Below are positions 19,102 to 27,621 of a stretch of DNA of 64,000 nucleotides, one piece after another. How positions within the stretch are numbered: position 1 is the stretch's first letter; each line of letters opens with the position of its first letter. Source of the DNA: CAVTBX01 sp963733135 (GTDB taxonomy: Bacteria > Actinomycetota > Thermoleophilia > Gaiellales > Gaiellaceae); contig CAVTBX010000005.1 of assembly GCA_963733135.1 (NCBI GenBank), positions 124,001 to 188,000 of the forward strand, given 5' to 3'. Position numbers and translations under genes: made by a program. The notes below the pieces were generated by a model that made no database searches, was not told where the DNA came from, and saw nothing but the letters and a program-made list of their open reading frames with translations.

Positions 19102-19782
19102 ATGGCACTGCAAATCGGCGACACTGCGCCCGACTTCGAGGCCGAGACGACCGAGGGGCGCATCCACTTCCACGACTGGGTCGGAGACTCCTGGGCCGTC
19201 CTCTTCTCGCACCCGAAGGACTTCACGCCGGTCTGTACGACCGAGCTCGGCTACATGGCGAAGATCAAGCCTGAGTTCGACAAGCGGAACGTGAAGGTGA
19301 TCGGCCTCTCGGTCGACCCGACGGACAAGCACGAGCAGTGGGCCGCCGACATCGAGGAGACGCAGGGCGCCGCTCCGAACTACCCGGTGATCGGTGACTC
19401 TGACTTCGAGGTCTCGAAGCTCTACGGAATGCTGTCGGCCGACGTCTCCGGCGATGCGGCCGACCGGACGCCGATGGACAACCAGACCGTGCGGAACGTC
19501 TTCGTCGTCGGGCCGGACAAGAAGGTCAAGCTGATCCTCGTCTACCCCATGACGACGGGCCGCAACTTCGACGAGGTGCTGCGCGTCATCGACTCGCTTC
19601 AGCTCACCGCGGAGCACAAGGTCGCAACACCCGTGAACTGGCAGCAGGGCGACGACGTCATCATCGCCGGCTCGGTGTCCGACGACGCCGCGAAGGAGAT
19701 CTGGCCGGAGGGCTGGGAGTCGCCTCGCCCGTACATCCGGATCGTCCCCCAGCCCGCCGGGAACGGCGCCGGCAGGTCGTAA
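19102..19782 (+). CDS. 1-Cys peroxiredoxin (AhpC/TSA family, Prx6 type)
   Basis: The product has 226 residues. The peroxidatic cysteine is Cys45 in DFTPVCTTELG. The conserved C-terminal domain continues past YPMTTGRNFDEVLRVIDSLQ and PVNWQQGDDVIIAGSVSD, the arrangement of Prx6-type 1-Cys enzymes. No second cysteine is present, so recycling needs an external thiol. It reduces hydrogen peroxide and organic peroxides in the cytosol. GAAGGAGGCACC precedes the ATG, and a TAGAAT -10-like hexamer lies at 19066-19071. It is followed by a strong bidirectional hairpin. Location beside metal-oxidase, protease and two-component genes suits an envelope or oxidative-stress block. Confidence 0.95.
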   Translation: MALQIGDTAPDFEAETTEGRIHFHDWVGDSWAVLFSHPKDFTPVCTTELGYMAKIKPEFDKRNVKVIGLSVDPTDKHEQWAADIEETQGAAPNYPVIGDSDFEVSKLYGMLSADVSGDAADRTPMDNQTVRNVFVVGPDKKVKLILVYPMTTGRNFDEVLRVIDSLQLTAEHKVATPVNWQQGDDVIIAGSVSDDAAKEIWPEGWESPRPYIRIVPQPAGNGAGRS

Positions 19783-19788
19783 CGACGA

Positions 19789-19826
19789 ACGACCCGGAGC
19801 GGCGAGGGGTAGCCGCTCCGGGTCGT
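19789..19826. terminator. Bidirectional intrinsic terminator
   Basis: ACGACCCGGAGCGGC at 19789-19803 and its exact inverse complement at 19812-19826 form a 15-bp perfect stem with an 8-base loop. It lies between the convergent peroxiredoxin and HtrA genes and is followed by TT on the plus side, so it can serve both. Confidence 0.85.
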
Positions 19827-19846
19827 TTCGCTCGGTCGACCCCTAC

Positions 19847-20974
19847 CTAGGTGGGCCGGGAGGCGAGCTCGACCTCGACCTCGCGGCTGTCGCCGCCTCG
19901 CTCCACGGTCAGCGTGACCGTGTCGCCGGGCTGCCTGGCGTCGATCGCGGTTTGGAGCTCGGCCCCGGTCGCGACGCTCTGGCCGTCGATCGCGGTGATG
20001 ACGTCGCCTCCGGTCGGGTACTCCTGACCGTCGGCGAGCTCGGAACCCGTGGCTGCCTGGAGGCCGGCCTCGGCCGCAGGGCTTCCCTCGCGCACCTCGG
20101 TGACGACGACGCCGGCCGCTTCCCCGAGCTGCTCGGCGGCAGACTCCGGGATCTCGGTCAGGCCGATCCCGAGGTAGGCGTGCTCGACGCTGCCGTCCTC
20201 CAGGATCGCGGAGACGACCGTCGTGACGGTGTTCGACGGGATGGCGAACCCGACGCCGTCGTTGCCGCCCGAGTCGCTCCGGATCTGCGCGTTGACGCCG
20301 ACGACACGGCCCTCGAGGTCGAGCAGCGGCCCGCCCGAGTTTCCGTGGTTGATCGCGGCGTCGGTCTGGATGGAATCGTTGATCGAGAAGCCGTTCAGAG
20401 CGTCCATCTGGCGATGGAGCGCGCTGACGACTCCGGCGCTGACGCTGCCCTCGAGCCCGAACGGGCTGCCGATCGCCACGACGCCCTCGCCGACGACGAG
20501 GTCCGAGGAGTCCGCGAGCTCGAGTGGCTCGAGCACGTCGGCCGGTGCGTCGACCCGGATCACGGCGAGGTCCGTGGACGCGTCACTCCCGACGAGCTCG
20601 GCGTCGTAGCTCTCGCCGCTCGCGAAGAGCACCGAGATGCTCTCGGCGCCGTCTACGACGTGCTGGTTGGTGACGATGTGGCCTTCCTCGTCGTAGACGA
20701 ACCCCGAGCCCTGGGCCCTCTGGGCTCCGGCTCCGGGCACGCCGGCGGAGCCGGACGAGGTGACCGTGATCTCGACGACCGAGTCGCCGGCGCTCTCGTA
20801 GACAGCGGCGACGCTCGACGTCTTTTCGGTCTGGGCTGGAGTCGCGTCGGCGACCGTGACCTGGCGGACGGTCGCAGCGTCCGACTCGAGAGCCGCGTAC
20901 GTTCCTGCTCCTGCGCCGGCCGCGACGGCGAGCGCCGCGCCGGCCGATGCGATCTTGACGACGGTGCGATGCAT
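19847..20974 (-). CDS. HtrA/DegP-type serine protease with PDZ domain
   Basis: The product has 375 residues, starting at the ATG at 20974 with GGAGAGGG upstream (the frame is open to 21013). Residues 1-28 form an uncleaved anchor or signal peptide (IASAGAALAVAAGAGAG). The trypsin-like domain has His105 in TNQHVVDG, Asp135 in STDLAVI and Ser213 in HGNSGGPL. One PDZ domain occupies the last 100 residues (AYLGIGLTEIP, VREGSPAAEAGL, GGDVITAIDG). It should degrade or refold damaged extracytoplasmic proteins. It may be monocistronic; it converges on the peroxiredoxin gene across a strong terminator. Assignment is secure; the choice among DegP, DegQ and PepD names is not. Confidence 0.93.
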   Translation of the reverse strand: MHRTVVKIASAGAALAVAAGAGAGTYAALESDAATVRQVTVADATPAQTEKTSSVAAVYESAGDSVVEITVTSSGSAGVPGAGAQRAQGSGFVYDEEGHIVTNQHVVDGAESISVLFASGESYDAELVGSDASTDLAVIRVDAPADVLEPLELADSSDLVVGEGVVAIGSPFGLEGSVSAGVVSALHRQMDALNGFSINDSIQTDAAINHGNSGGPLLDLEGRVVGVNAQIRSDSGGNDGVGFAIPSNTVTTVVSAILEDGSVEHAYLGIGLTEIPESAAEQLGEAAGVVVTEVREGSPAAEAGLQAATGSELADGQEYPTGGDVITAIDGQSVATGAELQTAIDARQPGDTVTLTVERGGDSREVEVELASRPT

Positions 20975-21064
20975 GACTTGTCCCTCTCCTTCGTTCGTGT
21001 GTCTCCATGGCACCAGCGCCGGCTAAGGGCTCCCTTGGAGAAACCTGTGAGTCCGCTGTGAGCG

Positions 21065-21847
21065 CTAGACGCGCCGGACGCCGAGCGTGACCGCGCCGCT
21101 GCGAGGCACCGTCGGCCACCTCGACGGCCACGATCGTCGCGCCTTCGCTCTGCCCGAAGATGCCGTCGGCGTCGTTCGGGACGTCGGCGGCGCCCCGTGC
21201 GGTGTAGGGGGCCGTGGCGTAGACCGCGTCCAGTGTCTCGCCGTCGAAGAAGAGCTGCCCCGTGAAGGTCTCGGCGCCGCCCAGGTTCACCTTCACGTGG
21301 ATGTGCACGGCGCGGCCCGAGTACCAGCCCGGGAAGACCGTCCGGAACGTGGCGGCGCCGTCCGCATCCGTCATCTGAACGCCGCGGAGGAAGGTGCCCG
21401 AGTCGCCCTCGACACCCGAGTACTGACCGCCTGCGTCGCAGTGCCAGAGGTCGACCGCCGCGTTCTCGATCGGCTCGCAGGAGTCGGCGTCGAGGACGAC
21501 GACGCTCAGGTCGAACGGCATGCCCTCGCGACCCTCGGTGATGTCCCGCCGGACGAGATCGAGGTCGAGGTAGTACGGGCCCTCTGTGAGCTCGGGCGTG
21601 AGGACACAGTCAGGGCCGTGCCGCCTGGTTCCCGTCGTCGTCGCCGTCCGGGCCCGGCGGCCGTCGTGCCCGCCTCTCCACCACCGTCTCCGGTGCAGCC
21701 GGCGAGCACCGCCGTCAACCCGGCGCCGCCCGCGAGCGCCAGGAACCGCCGCCGCGAAACAGTCTCCTCAAATCCGCCGAGGCCTACATCGACCCCGTGC
21801 TGACCCTCGTCCTCATGCCCCACGAATGCCTCCCCGTCGAAAGCCAA
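21065..21847 (-). CDS. Tat-lipoprotein intradiol ring-cleavage dioxygenase (two frameshifts)
   Basis: The protein is full-length but spread over three frames. The N-terminus has SRRRFLALAGGAGLTAVLAGC, a Tat-type signal ending in a lipobox cysteine. After a shift between about 21612 and 21660 come LTPELTEGPYYLDLDLVRRD, VDLWHCDAGGQYSG and PGWYSGRAVHIHVKVN, which supply the iron-ligand Tyr and His-X-His residues of intradiol dioxygenases. A second shift at about 21092-21108 leads to the expected GAVTLGVRRV end and a stop at 21065. Such secreted members are common in actinobacteria; their substrate is generally unknown. The TTG at 21847 is the furthest start; a GTG slightly downstream is also possible. 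Either sequencing errors or a real pseudogene; I favour errors. Confidence 0.75.
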
Positions 21848-21862
21848 GTAACAGTCTGTTAC
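21848..21862. promoter_or_regulatory. Palindrome at the dioxygenase 5' end
   Basis: GTAACA at 21848-21853 and TGTTAC at 21857-21862 are perfect arms around GTC, directly upstream of the dioxygenase frame. The position suits a TetR- or GntR-like operator, but no regulator gene is adjacent. Confidence 0.4.
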
Positions 21863-21995
21863 AAGACGAGATCTGCGCTCCAGGGAACGGAATCAGCCCG
21901 GGCTGTGAGTCTCCTGTGGCACTTCTGTGTGACTTCCGTGAGGTGCTCGGCATGGCGTCGGTGCTTGGCGTCGGTGCTTGGTATGACGTCAGAGC

Positions 21996-23409
21996 TCAGC
22001 GCTCGGGCTCGTCGTTCCTCGGGGATTCGGCCAGCGGGAGCGTGATCCGGAAGGTCGCGCCGCGGCCCGGCTCGGACTCGGCTGCGACGGCGCCGCCGTG
22101 GGCTTTCGCGACGGCCGCGACGATCGACAGGCCGAGCCCGACGCCGCCGCTCTCGCGCGAGCGTGATGCGTCCGTCCGGTAGAAGCGCTCGAAGACGCGG
22201 CCCGCCTCCTCGGGGCTGAGACCCGGCCCCGAGTCCGCGACCTCGACGACGGCGCTCCCGTTCCTGCGCCCCACGCGAACCGAGACGGGCGTTCCCGCCG
22301 GCGTATGCGTCCGCACGTTGGCGAGCAGGTTGTCGACGATCTGGCGGAGCCGGTCGCGATCACCGACGACCTCTGCCTCCTCCGTCTCGAGCTCGATCGG
22401 CCGCTCGGGTTCGACCGTCTGCGCGGTTTCGACCGCCTCGCCCACAACACCGTCGAGGTCGACCGGCTCGCGCTCGAGCGGCCGGCCCTCGTCGAGCCGC
22501 GCCAGGAGGAGCAGATCCTCCACGAGCGAGCTCAGCCGCTCGGACTCGCGCTCGATCCCACGCATGGACCGGGCGAGATCGTCCGGACGCGTGTCCGCCC
22601 CGCGCGTGAAGAGCTCGGCGTAGGCGCGAACCGCAGCGAGCGGCGTGCGAAGCTCGTGCGACGCGTCGGCCACGAACCGGCGGAGCTGCCGCTCGGAGGC
22701 GCGCTGGGCCTCGAACGCCGACTCGATCTGCCCGAGCATCGCGTTCAGGGCGAGCCCGAGCCGACCGACCTCCGTGCTCGGCTCAGCGCGCTCGACGCGG
22801 CGAGAGAGGTCGCCCTCCGCGATCGCCGCCGCTGTCGAGCCGATCGCATCGAGCGGGCGCAGGCCGAGCCGGACGACCCAGAGCCCGAGCGCGGCGAGCG
22901 CGGCGAGTACGACCCCCGTGACGAGCAGCATGATGACGAGCAGTCGGCGAAGCGTCGCGTCGACGTCGTCGAGCGAGGTCGCGACGACGGTCTGGCCGAG
23001 CGGGGTCAGGTCGGACCGGACGCGATACCGGCCGTCGCCGTCCTCGGCGTCCACCGTGAAGGTGCCGAACCCGACGCTCCCTGAGAGATCCGGTGCGGAG
23101 GGAGCCTCCGAGGCACCGATCTCGGCGACCTGGCGCGTGCAGAGAACCTCGCCCTCCGAGCTGCGGATCTGGAAGAAGTCGCCGGCCGAGGCGCCTTCGG
23201 GCGGCCGCTCGCCCGGGCCCCCCGAAGCAGCTCTGGCGAATCTCCGGCCCAGCCGCCCGGGCGAGTGCGGTGAGCGACTCGTCGGTGCGCTCGAGGAGAA
23301 ACGAGCGGAGCGATGCGTACGTCGCCACGTCCGCCGCCGCGAGGCCGATCGCGCTCAGAACGATCACGCCCAGCAGGAGCCGCGCCTTCAGCGACAGGCG
23401 TTCCAGCAC
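21996..23409 (-). CDS. Sensor histidine kinase of a two-component system (one frameshift)
   Basis: About 470 residues over two frames. The N-terminus (MLERLSLKARLLLGVIVLSA) gives the first membrane helix, then an extracytoplasmic sensor region. A frame change occurs in a run of six C at 23218-23223; the other frame continues with GERPPEGASAGDFFQIRSSE. A second membrane helix (LLVIMLLVTGVVLAALAAL), HAMP, HisKA with DASHELRTPLAAV, and the ATPase with N box DNLLANVRTHT and G boxes VADSGPGLSPEEAG and GGVGLGLSIV follow. The start is 3 bp after the response-regulator stop, so they form an operon. The homopolymer site makes a sequence-length error the likeliest explanation. Confidence 0.9.
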
Positions 23410-23412
23410 TGC

Positions 23413-24105
23413 TCAGCGCTCGCCGGCTTCGAGCATGTAGCCCGCCTGCCGCACCGTCTTCAGGAGCGGCGGCCCGGCGGCGTCGAGCTTACGCCGCAGG
23501 TAGCTGACGTACGTCTCGACGACGTTCGAGTTGCCGCCGAAGTCGTAGCGCCAGACGTTCTGGAGGATCTGCGCCTTCGAGAGCACCCGCCGCGGGTTGA
23601 GCATGAAGTAGCGGAGGAGGCTGAACTCCGTCGCGGTCAGCTCGATCCGCATCTCGCCGCGGAAGACTTCGTGGCGCGCCTCGTCCAGGACCAGGTCGCC
23701 GAACGTCAGCGTGTCGCCCGGGAGGTCGCCGGCGGTTCGCCGGAGGATCGCCTGGATGCGCGCCACGAGCTCCGCGAGGCTGAACGGCTTCGTGACGTAG
23801 TCGTCGCCGCCGGCCCGGAGCGCCTCGACCTTGTTCTCGGTCGTGTCCTTCGCGGTCAGGAAGAGCACCGCGGTCTTGAACCCGCGCGCCCGGAGCCGGC
23901 GCCCAACCTCGATTCCCTGGACGTCGGGGAGCATCCAGTCGAGCACGACCAGGTCCGGCTCCTCCCGCGCTACTGCCTCGAGCGCCTCGTGGCCCGTGGT
24001 CGCCTCGGAGACGTCGTAGCCCTCGTACCGAAGCGCGGTCGCGACCGCGTCGACGATCGACTGCTCGTCGTCGACGACGAGGATGCGCTGGCCGTCGGCG
24101 CTCAT
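23413..24105 (-). CDS. OmpR/PhoB-family response regulator
   Basis: The product has 230 residues. The receiver domain has acidic DDE at residues 12-14, the phosphoacceptor Asp56 in VVLDWMLP, Thr/Ser in FLTAKD and the conserved Lys in VTKPFS. The C-terminal winged helix has LTATEFSLLRYFMLNPRRVL and VVETYVSYLRRKLD. It pairs with the kinase gene immediately downstream (3 bp). Architecture matches the PrrA/TcrA-like OmpR regulators of actinobacteria. The signal sensed is not deducible. A structured 167-bp element lies just upstream of its start. Confidence 0.95.
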   Translation of the reverse strand: MSADGQRILVVDDEQSIVDAVATALRYEGYDVSEATTGHEALEAVAREEPDLVVLDWMLPDVQGIEVGRRLRARGFKTAVLFLTAKDTTENKVEALRAGGDDYVTKPFSLAELVARIQAILRRTAGDLPGDTLTFGDLVLDEARHEVFRGEMRIELTATEFSLLRYFMLNPRRVLSKAQILQNVWRYDFGGNSNVVETYVSYLRRKLDAAGPPLLKTVRQAGYMLEAGER

Positions 24106-24154
24106 AGCCCCATGGTGGCAGCGATTCCTGTGAATCGCCTGAGAGGCCAGGCGT

Positions 24155-24321
24155 TAGAGGCTTGATGTGAGATTGGCGCCCCGCGGGGGCGTCTCAGACC
24201 AAGTCAGGGCGTTCCGGCGTCCGCCGCGCGGGCCGGTGGCCCGTGCAAGGACGACGGGACGTCCTGACGCCGTGTCTGAGGCGGCATCCGCGGCTCCGCC
24301 CCATTTCACATAAAGCCTCTA
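24155..24321. repeat. 167-bp imperfect long hairpin bounded by 19-bp inverted repeats
   Basis: The ends 24155-24173 and 24303-24321 are inverse complements at 17 of 19 positions (left arm TAGAGGCTTGATGTGAGAT). Nested inside are further paired arms: CTCAGAC 24193-24199 with GTCTGAG 24274-24280, and GTCAGGGCG 24203-24211 with CGTCCTGAC 24260-24268 (one mismatch). All arms are in hairpin order. The right end contains the mscL stop codon. It could be a MITE-like element, a structured RNA or an elaborate terminator. Confidence 0.5.
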
Positions 24322-24699
24322 GCGGGGGACCTCCCGAAGCGCCGTCAGGAGCTCCTGGTGACGGCGTTCCTCGTCGGGCATCCCCTCTTCCGCTGCGGTT
24401 CGTTCACGCCGGGCCACCAAAGCCTGCACCGGCTTCACGACGAAGATGAAGATGGCCGCCGCGATCGCCACGAACTGGATCACGTCGGTCAAGAAGCGAC
24501 CGTAGGTGAACACGGACTCGTTGATCGTGAAGGTCAGCTCGCTGAAGTCCGGCTCGCCGATGACCGCGGCGACGATCGGCATCAGGAGGTTCTCGACGAG
24601 AGAGTTGACGACGGTCGCAAAGGCGACGCCGAGCACGAACGCGATCGCGAGCTCGAGGATGTTCCCTCTGAGCAGGAAGTCCCTGAACTCCTTGAGCAT
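24319..24699 (-). CDS. mscL: Large-conductance mechanosensitive channel MscL
   Basis: The product has 126 residues, starting at the ATG at 24699 with AAGGAGGAGAC upstream. It has the family N-terminus MLKEFRDFLLRGNILELAIA, first membrane helix FVLGVAFATVVNSLVENLLM, an extracellular loop and second helix FVAIAAAIFIFVVKPVQAL, then a charged cytoplasmic helix. Length is normal for actinobacterial MscL. It opens under membrane tension to release solutes on osmotic downshock. It is transcribed alone; its stop lies in the right arm of the long hairpin at 24155-24321, which may end its transcript. Confidence 0.96.
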   Translation of the reverse strand: MLKEFRDFLLRGNILELAIAFVLGVAFATVVNSLVENLLMPIVAAVIGEPDFSELTFTINESVFTYGRFLTDVIQFVAIAAAIFIFVVKPVQALVARRERTAAEEGMPDEERRHQELLTALREVPR

Positions 24700-24814
24700 G
24701 TCTCCTCCTTGAGATCGAACCCGGTGAGCGCTCGAGACATTAGAACCCGGCTGCAAATGCGGGACGGGCCTGAACGTGATCGCGGGCTATCCCGTCGTCG
24801 TACACTCGCCCGCG

Positions 24815-26506
24815 ATGGACGAGGACGCTCTCCGCCGCCGGGCGCGCGCCGGGCTCGTCGACGGCGCGGAACGGGCCGGCGCGAGGGCGCACTTCCGGGC
24901 GCTCGGGATCGACCCCCGGCGACTCGCCGGGACGATCGTCGGCGTCGCCTCGACCTGGAGCGGCACGATGCCCTGCAACCTGAACCAGCGCGACCTCGCG
25001 GACGCGGTCTGCCGCGCTGTCGACGCGGCGGGCGGAGTCGCCCTCCCGTTCAACACGATCGCCGTGTCCGACAACCAGTCGCAGGGGACGCCCGGCATGC
25101 GCGCGTCGCTCGTCTCGCGCGAGGTGATCGCAGACTCGATCGAGCTCATGACGCACGCCCACGACTTCGACGCTCTCGTCTGCCTCGTCGGCTGCGACAA
25201 GACCGTCCCCGCCGCGCTCATGGCGCTAGCGCGGCTCGACAAGCCGGCGGTCGTCCTCGACAGCGGGCCGATGCGAGCCGGGCGGCTCAACGGCCGGGAG
25301 GTGACGATTCAGGACGTCTGGGAAGCGGTCGGCGCAGAGGAGCGGGGCCTGCTCGGCCGCGCCGAGCTCGACGAGCTCGAGGCGGCTGCCTGCCCAGGCG
25401 CCGGCACGTGCGCGGGCCACTTCACGGCCAACACGATGGCCGTCGCGCTCGAGTGTCTCGGGATCGCGCGCCTCGGCGACGGGCTCGTGCCGGCGGACGA
25501 CCTCGAGGCCAAGCGAGCCGCGGCTGGGCGGGCCGCGGAAACCGCTCTCCGACTTGCTGCGGAAGGCATGACGGCCCGACGTTTCCTCGACCGCCGGGCG
25601 CTCCTGAACGCGATGACCGGGATCGCAGCGACGGGCGGGTCGACGAACGGCGTGCTGCATCTCCTGGCAATCGCGCGCGAGGCGGGAGTGCCGCTCGAGC
25701 TCGACGAGCTCGCCGCCGTGGGCGAGAGAACGCCGGTGATCGCGAGCCTGGCCCCGTCGGGCGTCCACACCGCGATCGACTTCCACCAGGCCGGCGGAAC
25801 GGCCGCGCTGATCCGGGAGCTTGTCCGCGGTGGGCTCCTCGATGAATCCGCGCCCACCGTCGACGGGGCGCCGCTCGGCGAGGTCGCGGCCGCCGCGCCG
25901 GAGCCCGACGGGGACGTCCTCTACTCCCTGGACCGGCCCTTCCGCCCCCACGGCGCGATCTACGCGCTCGCGGGGAACCTCGCGCCCGACGGAAGCCTCG
26001 TGAAGGTCGCGGGCACGACGCTGCGCTCGCACCGCGGCCCGGCCAGGGTCTTCGAGAGCGAGGAAGCCTGCCGTGACGCCGTCCAGGCCGGACGCGTGGA
26101 GGCCGGCGACGTGCTGGTCGTCCGCTACGAAGGCCCGGCGGGAGGTCCCGGCATGCGCGAGATGCTGAGCGTGACGGCTTCCGTCGTCGGCGCCGGTCTC
26201 GGCGACTCGGTCGCGCTCGTCACCGACGGGCGGTTCTCGGGCGCGACCCGCGGTCTCATGGTGGGACACGTCTCCCCCGAGGCGGCTCGAGGCGGCCCGA
26301 TCGCAGTCGTGCGGGAAGGTGACTCGGTCTCGATCGGTGTCGAGGCCCGAACACTCACGCTCGAGATCTCCGAGGCCGAGCTGGCCGAACGGCTCGAAGC
26401 CTGGATCCCGCCCGATCTCCCGTACGGGAAGGGCGTCTTCGGCCGCTACCGGGCGCTCGTTAGCTCGGCCTCCGAAGGCGCCGTCCTGAGACCAGCGGGG
26501 TCCTGA
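24815..26506 (+). CDS. IlvD/Edd-family dehydratase, probably sugar-acid dehydratase
   Basis: The product has 563 residues, starting at the ATG at 24815; a TACACT hexamer 8 bp upstream may be a -10. The three iron-sulfur cysteines are Cys54 (GTMPCNLNQ), Cys127 (VGCDKTVPA) and Cys199 (CPGAGTCAGHFTANTM). GMREMLSVTAS, TDGRFSGATRG and GHVSPEAARGGPIAVV complete the family. It removes water from 2,3-dihydroxy acids. Dihydroxyacid dehydratase (branched-chain amino acids) and aldonate dehydratase cannot be separated by motif alone; lying first in a sugar operon with a glucose-type dehydrogenase makes an aldonic acid such as gluconate or xylonate the better guess. The next gene starts 1 bp after its stop. 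Confidence 0.88.
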   Translation: MDEDALRRRARAGLVDGAERAGARAHFRALGIDPRRLAGTIVGVASTWSGTMPCNLNQRDLADAVCRAVDAAGGVALPFNTIAVSDNQSQGTPGMRASLVSREVIADSIELMTHAHDFDALVCLVGCDKTVPAALMALARLDKPAVVLDSGPMRAGRLNGREVTIQDVWEAVGAEERGLLGRAELDELEAAACPGAGTCAGHFTANTMAVALECLGIARLGDGLVPADDLEAKRAAAGRAAETALRLAAEGMTARRFLDRRALLNAMTGIAATGGSTNGVLHLLAIAREAGVPLELDELAAVGERTPVIASLAPSGVHTAIDFHQAGGTAALIRELVRGGLLDESAPTVDGAPLGEVAAAAPEPDGDVLYSLDRPFRPHGAIYALAGNLAPDGSLVKVAGTTLRSHRGPARVFESEEACRDAVQAGRVEAGDVLVVRYEGPAGGPGMREMLSVTASVVGAGLGDSVALVTDGRFSGATRGLMVGHVSPEAARGGPIAVVREGDSVSIGVEARTLTLEISEAELAERLEAWIPPDLPYGKGVFGRYRALVSSASEGAVLRPAGS

Positions 26507-26507
26507 C

Positions 26508-27554
26508 GTGCAGGCGCTCGTCACGAGGCCTGGCAGGGCGGGCTCGACGCGCGTCGCCGACGTGTCCGACATCACGGCCCGAGAGGGAGAGGTACCGGTT
26601 CGCGTGCTCGAGGTTGGCGTCTGCGGCACCGACCGGGAGATCGCAGCCGGCCACTTCGGCGTCCCTCCCGAGGACGATTCCGAGCTCGTCATCGGACACG
26701 AGCTGTTCGGCGTCGTCGAGCGCGACGGAGCGGGCTTCTCCCGCGGCGACCTCGTGACCGCGACCGTTCGCCGCCCCTGCGGACATTGCCTCGCCTGCGA
26801 CGAAGAGTCGCCCGACTCGTGCCTCACCGGCGACTACAGCGAGCGCGGCATCACGCGTCTGGACGGCTTCGCGCGCGAGCTCGTCGCCGAGGACCCCGCC
26901 CAGCTCGTCCCGATCCCCCGCTCGCTCGGGCGGCTCGGAGTCCTCGCCGAACCGACCTCGGTCTGCGCTCGGGCGCTCCGGCACGCGCGGGCGATCGGGG
27001 GACGCCAGCCTTGGGAGCTCCGGCGCGCGCTCGTGATCGGCGCCGGCGCGATCGGCCTCCTCGTCACCTATCTGCTCCGGCTCGAGGACGTGGAAGTCTG
27101 GGCCGCGTCGCTCGAACCGGCGAACGAGCTCGTCGAGGCGGTGGGAGCGCACTACGTCTCGACCGGCGACGCGCCGCTCTCCGAGCTCGGGCGTTTTGAC
27201 CTCGTCGTCGAGGCCGCCGGAAGCGCCGAGCTCATGGCCGCGAGTCTCGGTCTCCTGCGCCGGAGCGGGATCGCCTGCCTGCTCGGAATCGACGGGCGTG
27301 GCGGGACGGTCGGGCTCGATCGGCCCACGCTCGGGCTCGACACGATCCTCGAGAACCGCGCGCTCTTCGGGAGCGTGAACGCGCGGCTCGAAGACTGGCT
27401 TGAGGGCGTCGAGGCGCTCGATCGGGCCCGTAGCCGCTGGCCCGAGGCGCTCGAGGAGAGCGTGCAGCTCCGGGTCCCGCTCGAGCGCTTCTCGGAAGCG
27501 CTCGCCGTCCGCGGCGGTAAAGCGACCCTCGTCCTCGACGATTCCCGCGTGTAG
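26508..27554 (+). CDS. Glucose 1-dehydrogenase-type zinc alcohol dehydrogenase
   Basis: The product has 348 residues. VCGTDREIAAGHFGVPP and VIGHELFGVVE are the catalytic-zinc region (Cys, His, Glu), and RRPCGHCLACDEESPDSC gives four structural-zinc cysteines. The nucleotide-binding loop is VIGAGAIGLLVTYLL. The layout matches archaeal-type glucose 1-dehydrogenase, which oxidises glucose, galactose or xylose to aldonolactone with NAD(P). It starts with GTG one base after the dehydratase stop, without a clear ribosome-binding site, so it is coupled. With the dehydratase it would give 2-keto-3-deoxy acids, an oxidative sugar route. Exact sugar unknown. Confidence 0.85.
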   Translation: MQALVTRPGRAGSTRVADVSDITAREGEVPVRVLEVGVCGTDREIAAGHFGVPPEDDSELVIGHELFGVVERDGAGFSRGDLVTATVRRPCGHCLACDEESPDSCLTGDYSERGITRLDGFARELVAEDPAQLVPIPRSLGRLGVLAEPTSVCARALRHARAIGGRQPWELRRALVIGAGAIGLLVTYLLRLEDVEVWAASLEPANELVEAVGAHYVSTGDAPLSELGRFDLVVEAAGSAELMAASLGLLRRSGIACLLGIDGRGGTVGLDRPTLGLDTILENRALFGSVNARLEDWLEGVEALDRARSRWPEALEESVQLRVPLERFSEALAVRGGKATLVLDDSRV

Positions 27555-27621
27555 ACAGGTCGGCGAGAATCACGCACCGCATTACGCAGGGGATCCGTCT
27601 CACGCAAGGAGGAACCGCCAG

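Noticed and set aside
23218..23223. Programmed ribosomal frameshift in the histidine-kinase gene
   Set aside because: The run of six C/G lacks a slippery heptamer and stimulator, and similar shifts occur in at least seven other genes, so residual sequence error is simpler.
24106..24154. Riboswitch upstream of the response-regulator gene
   Set aside because: Only a short stem is visible and no conserved riboswitch core was recognised; the larger hairpin beyond it is reported instead.
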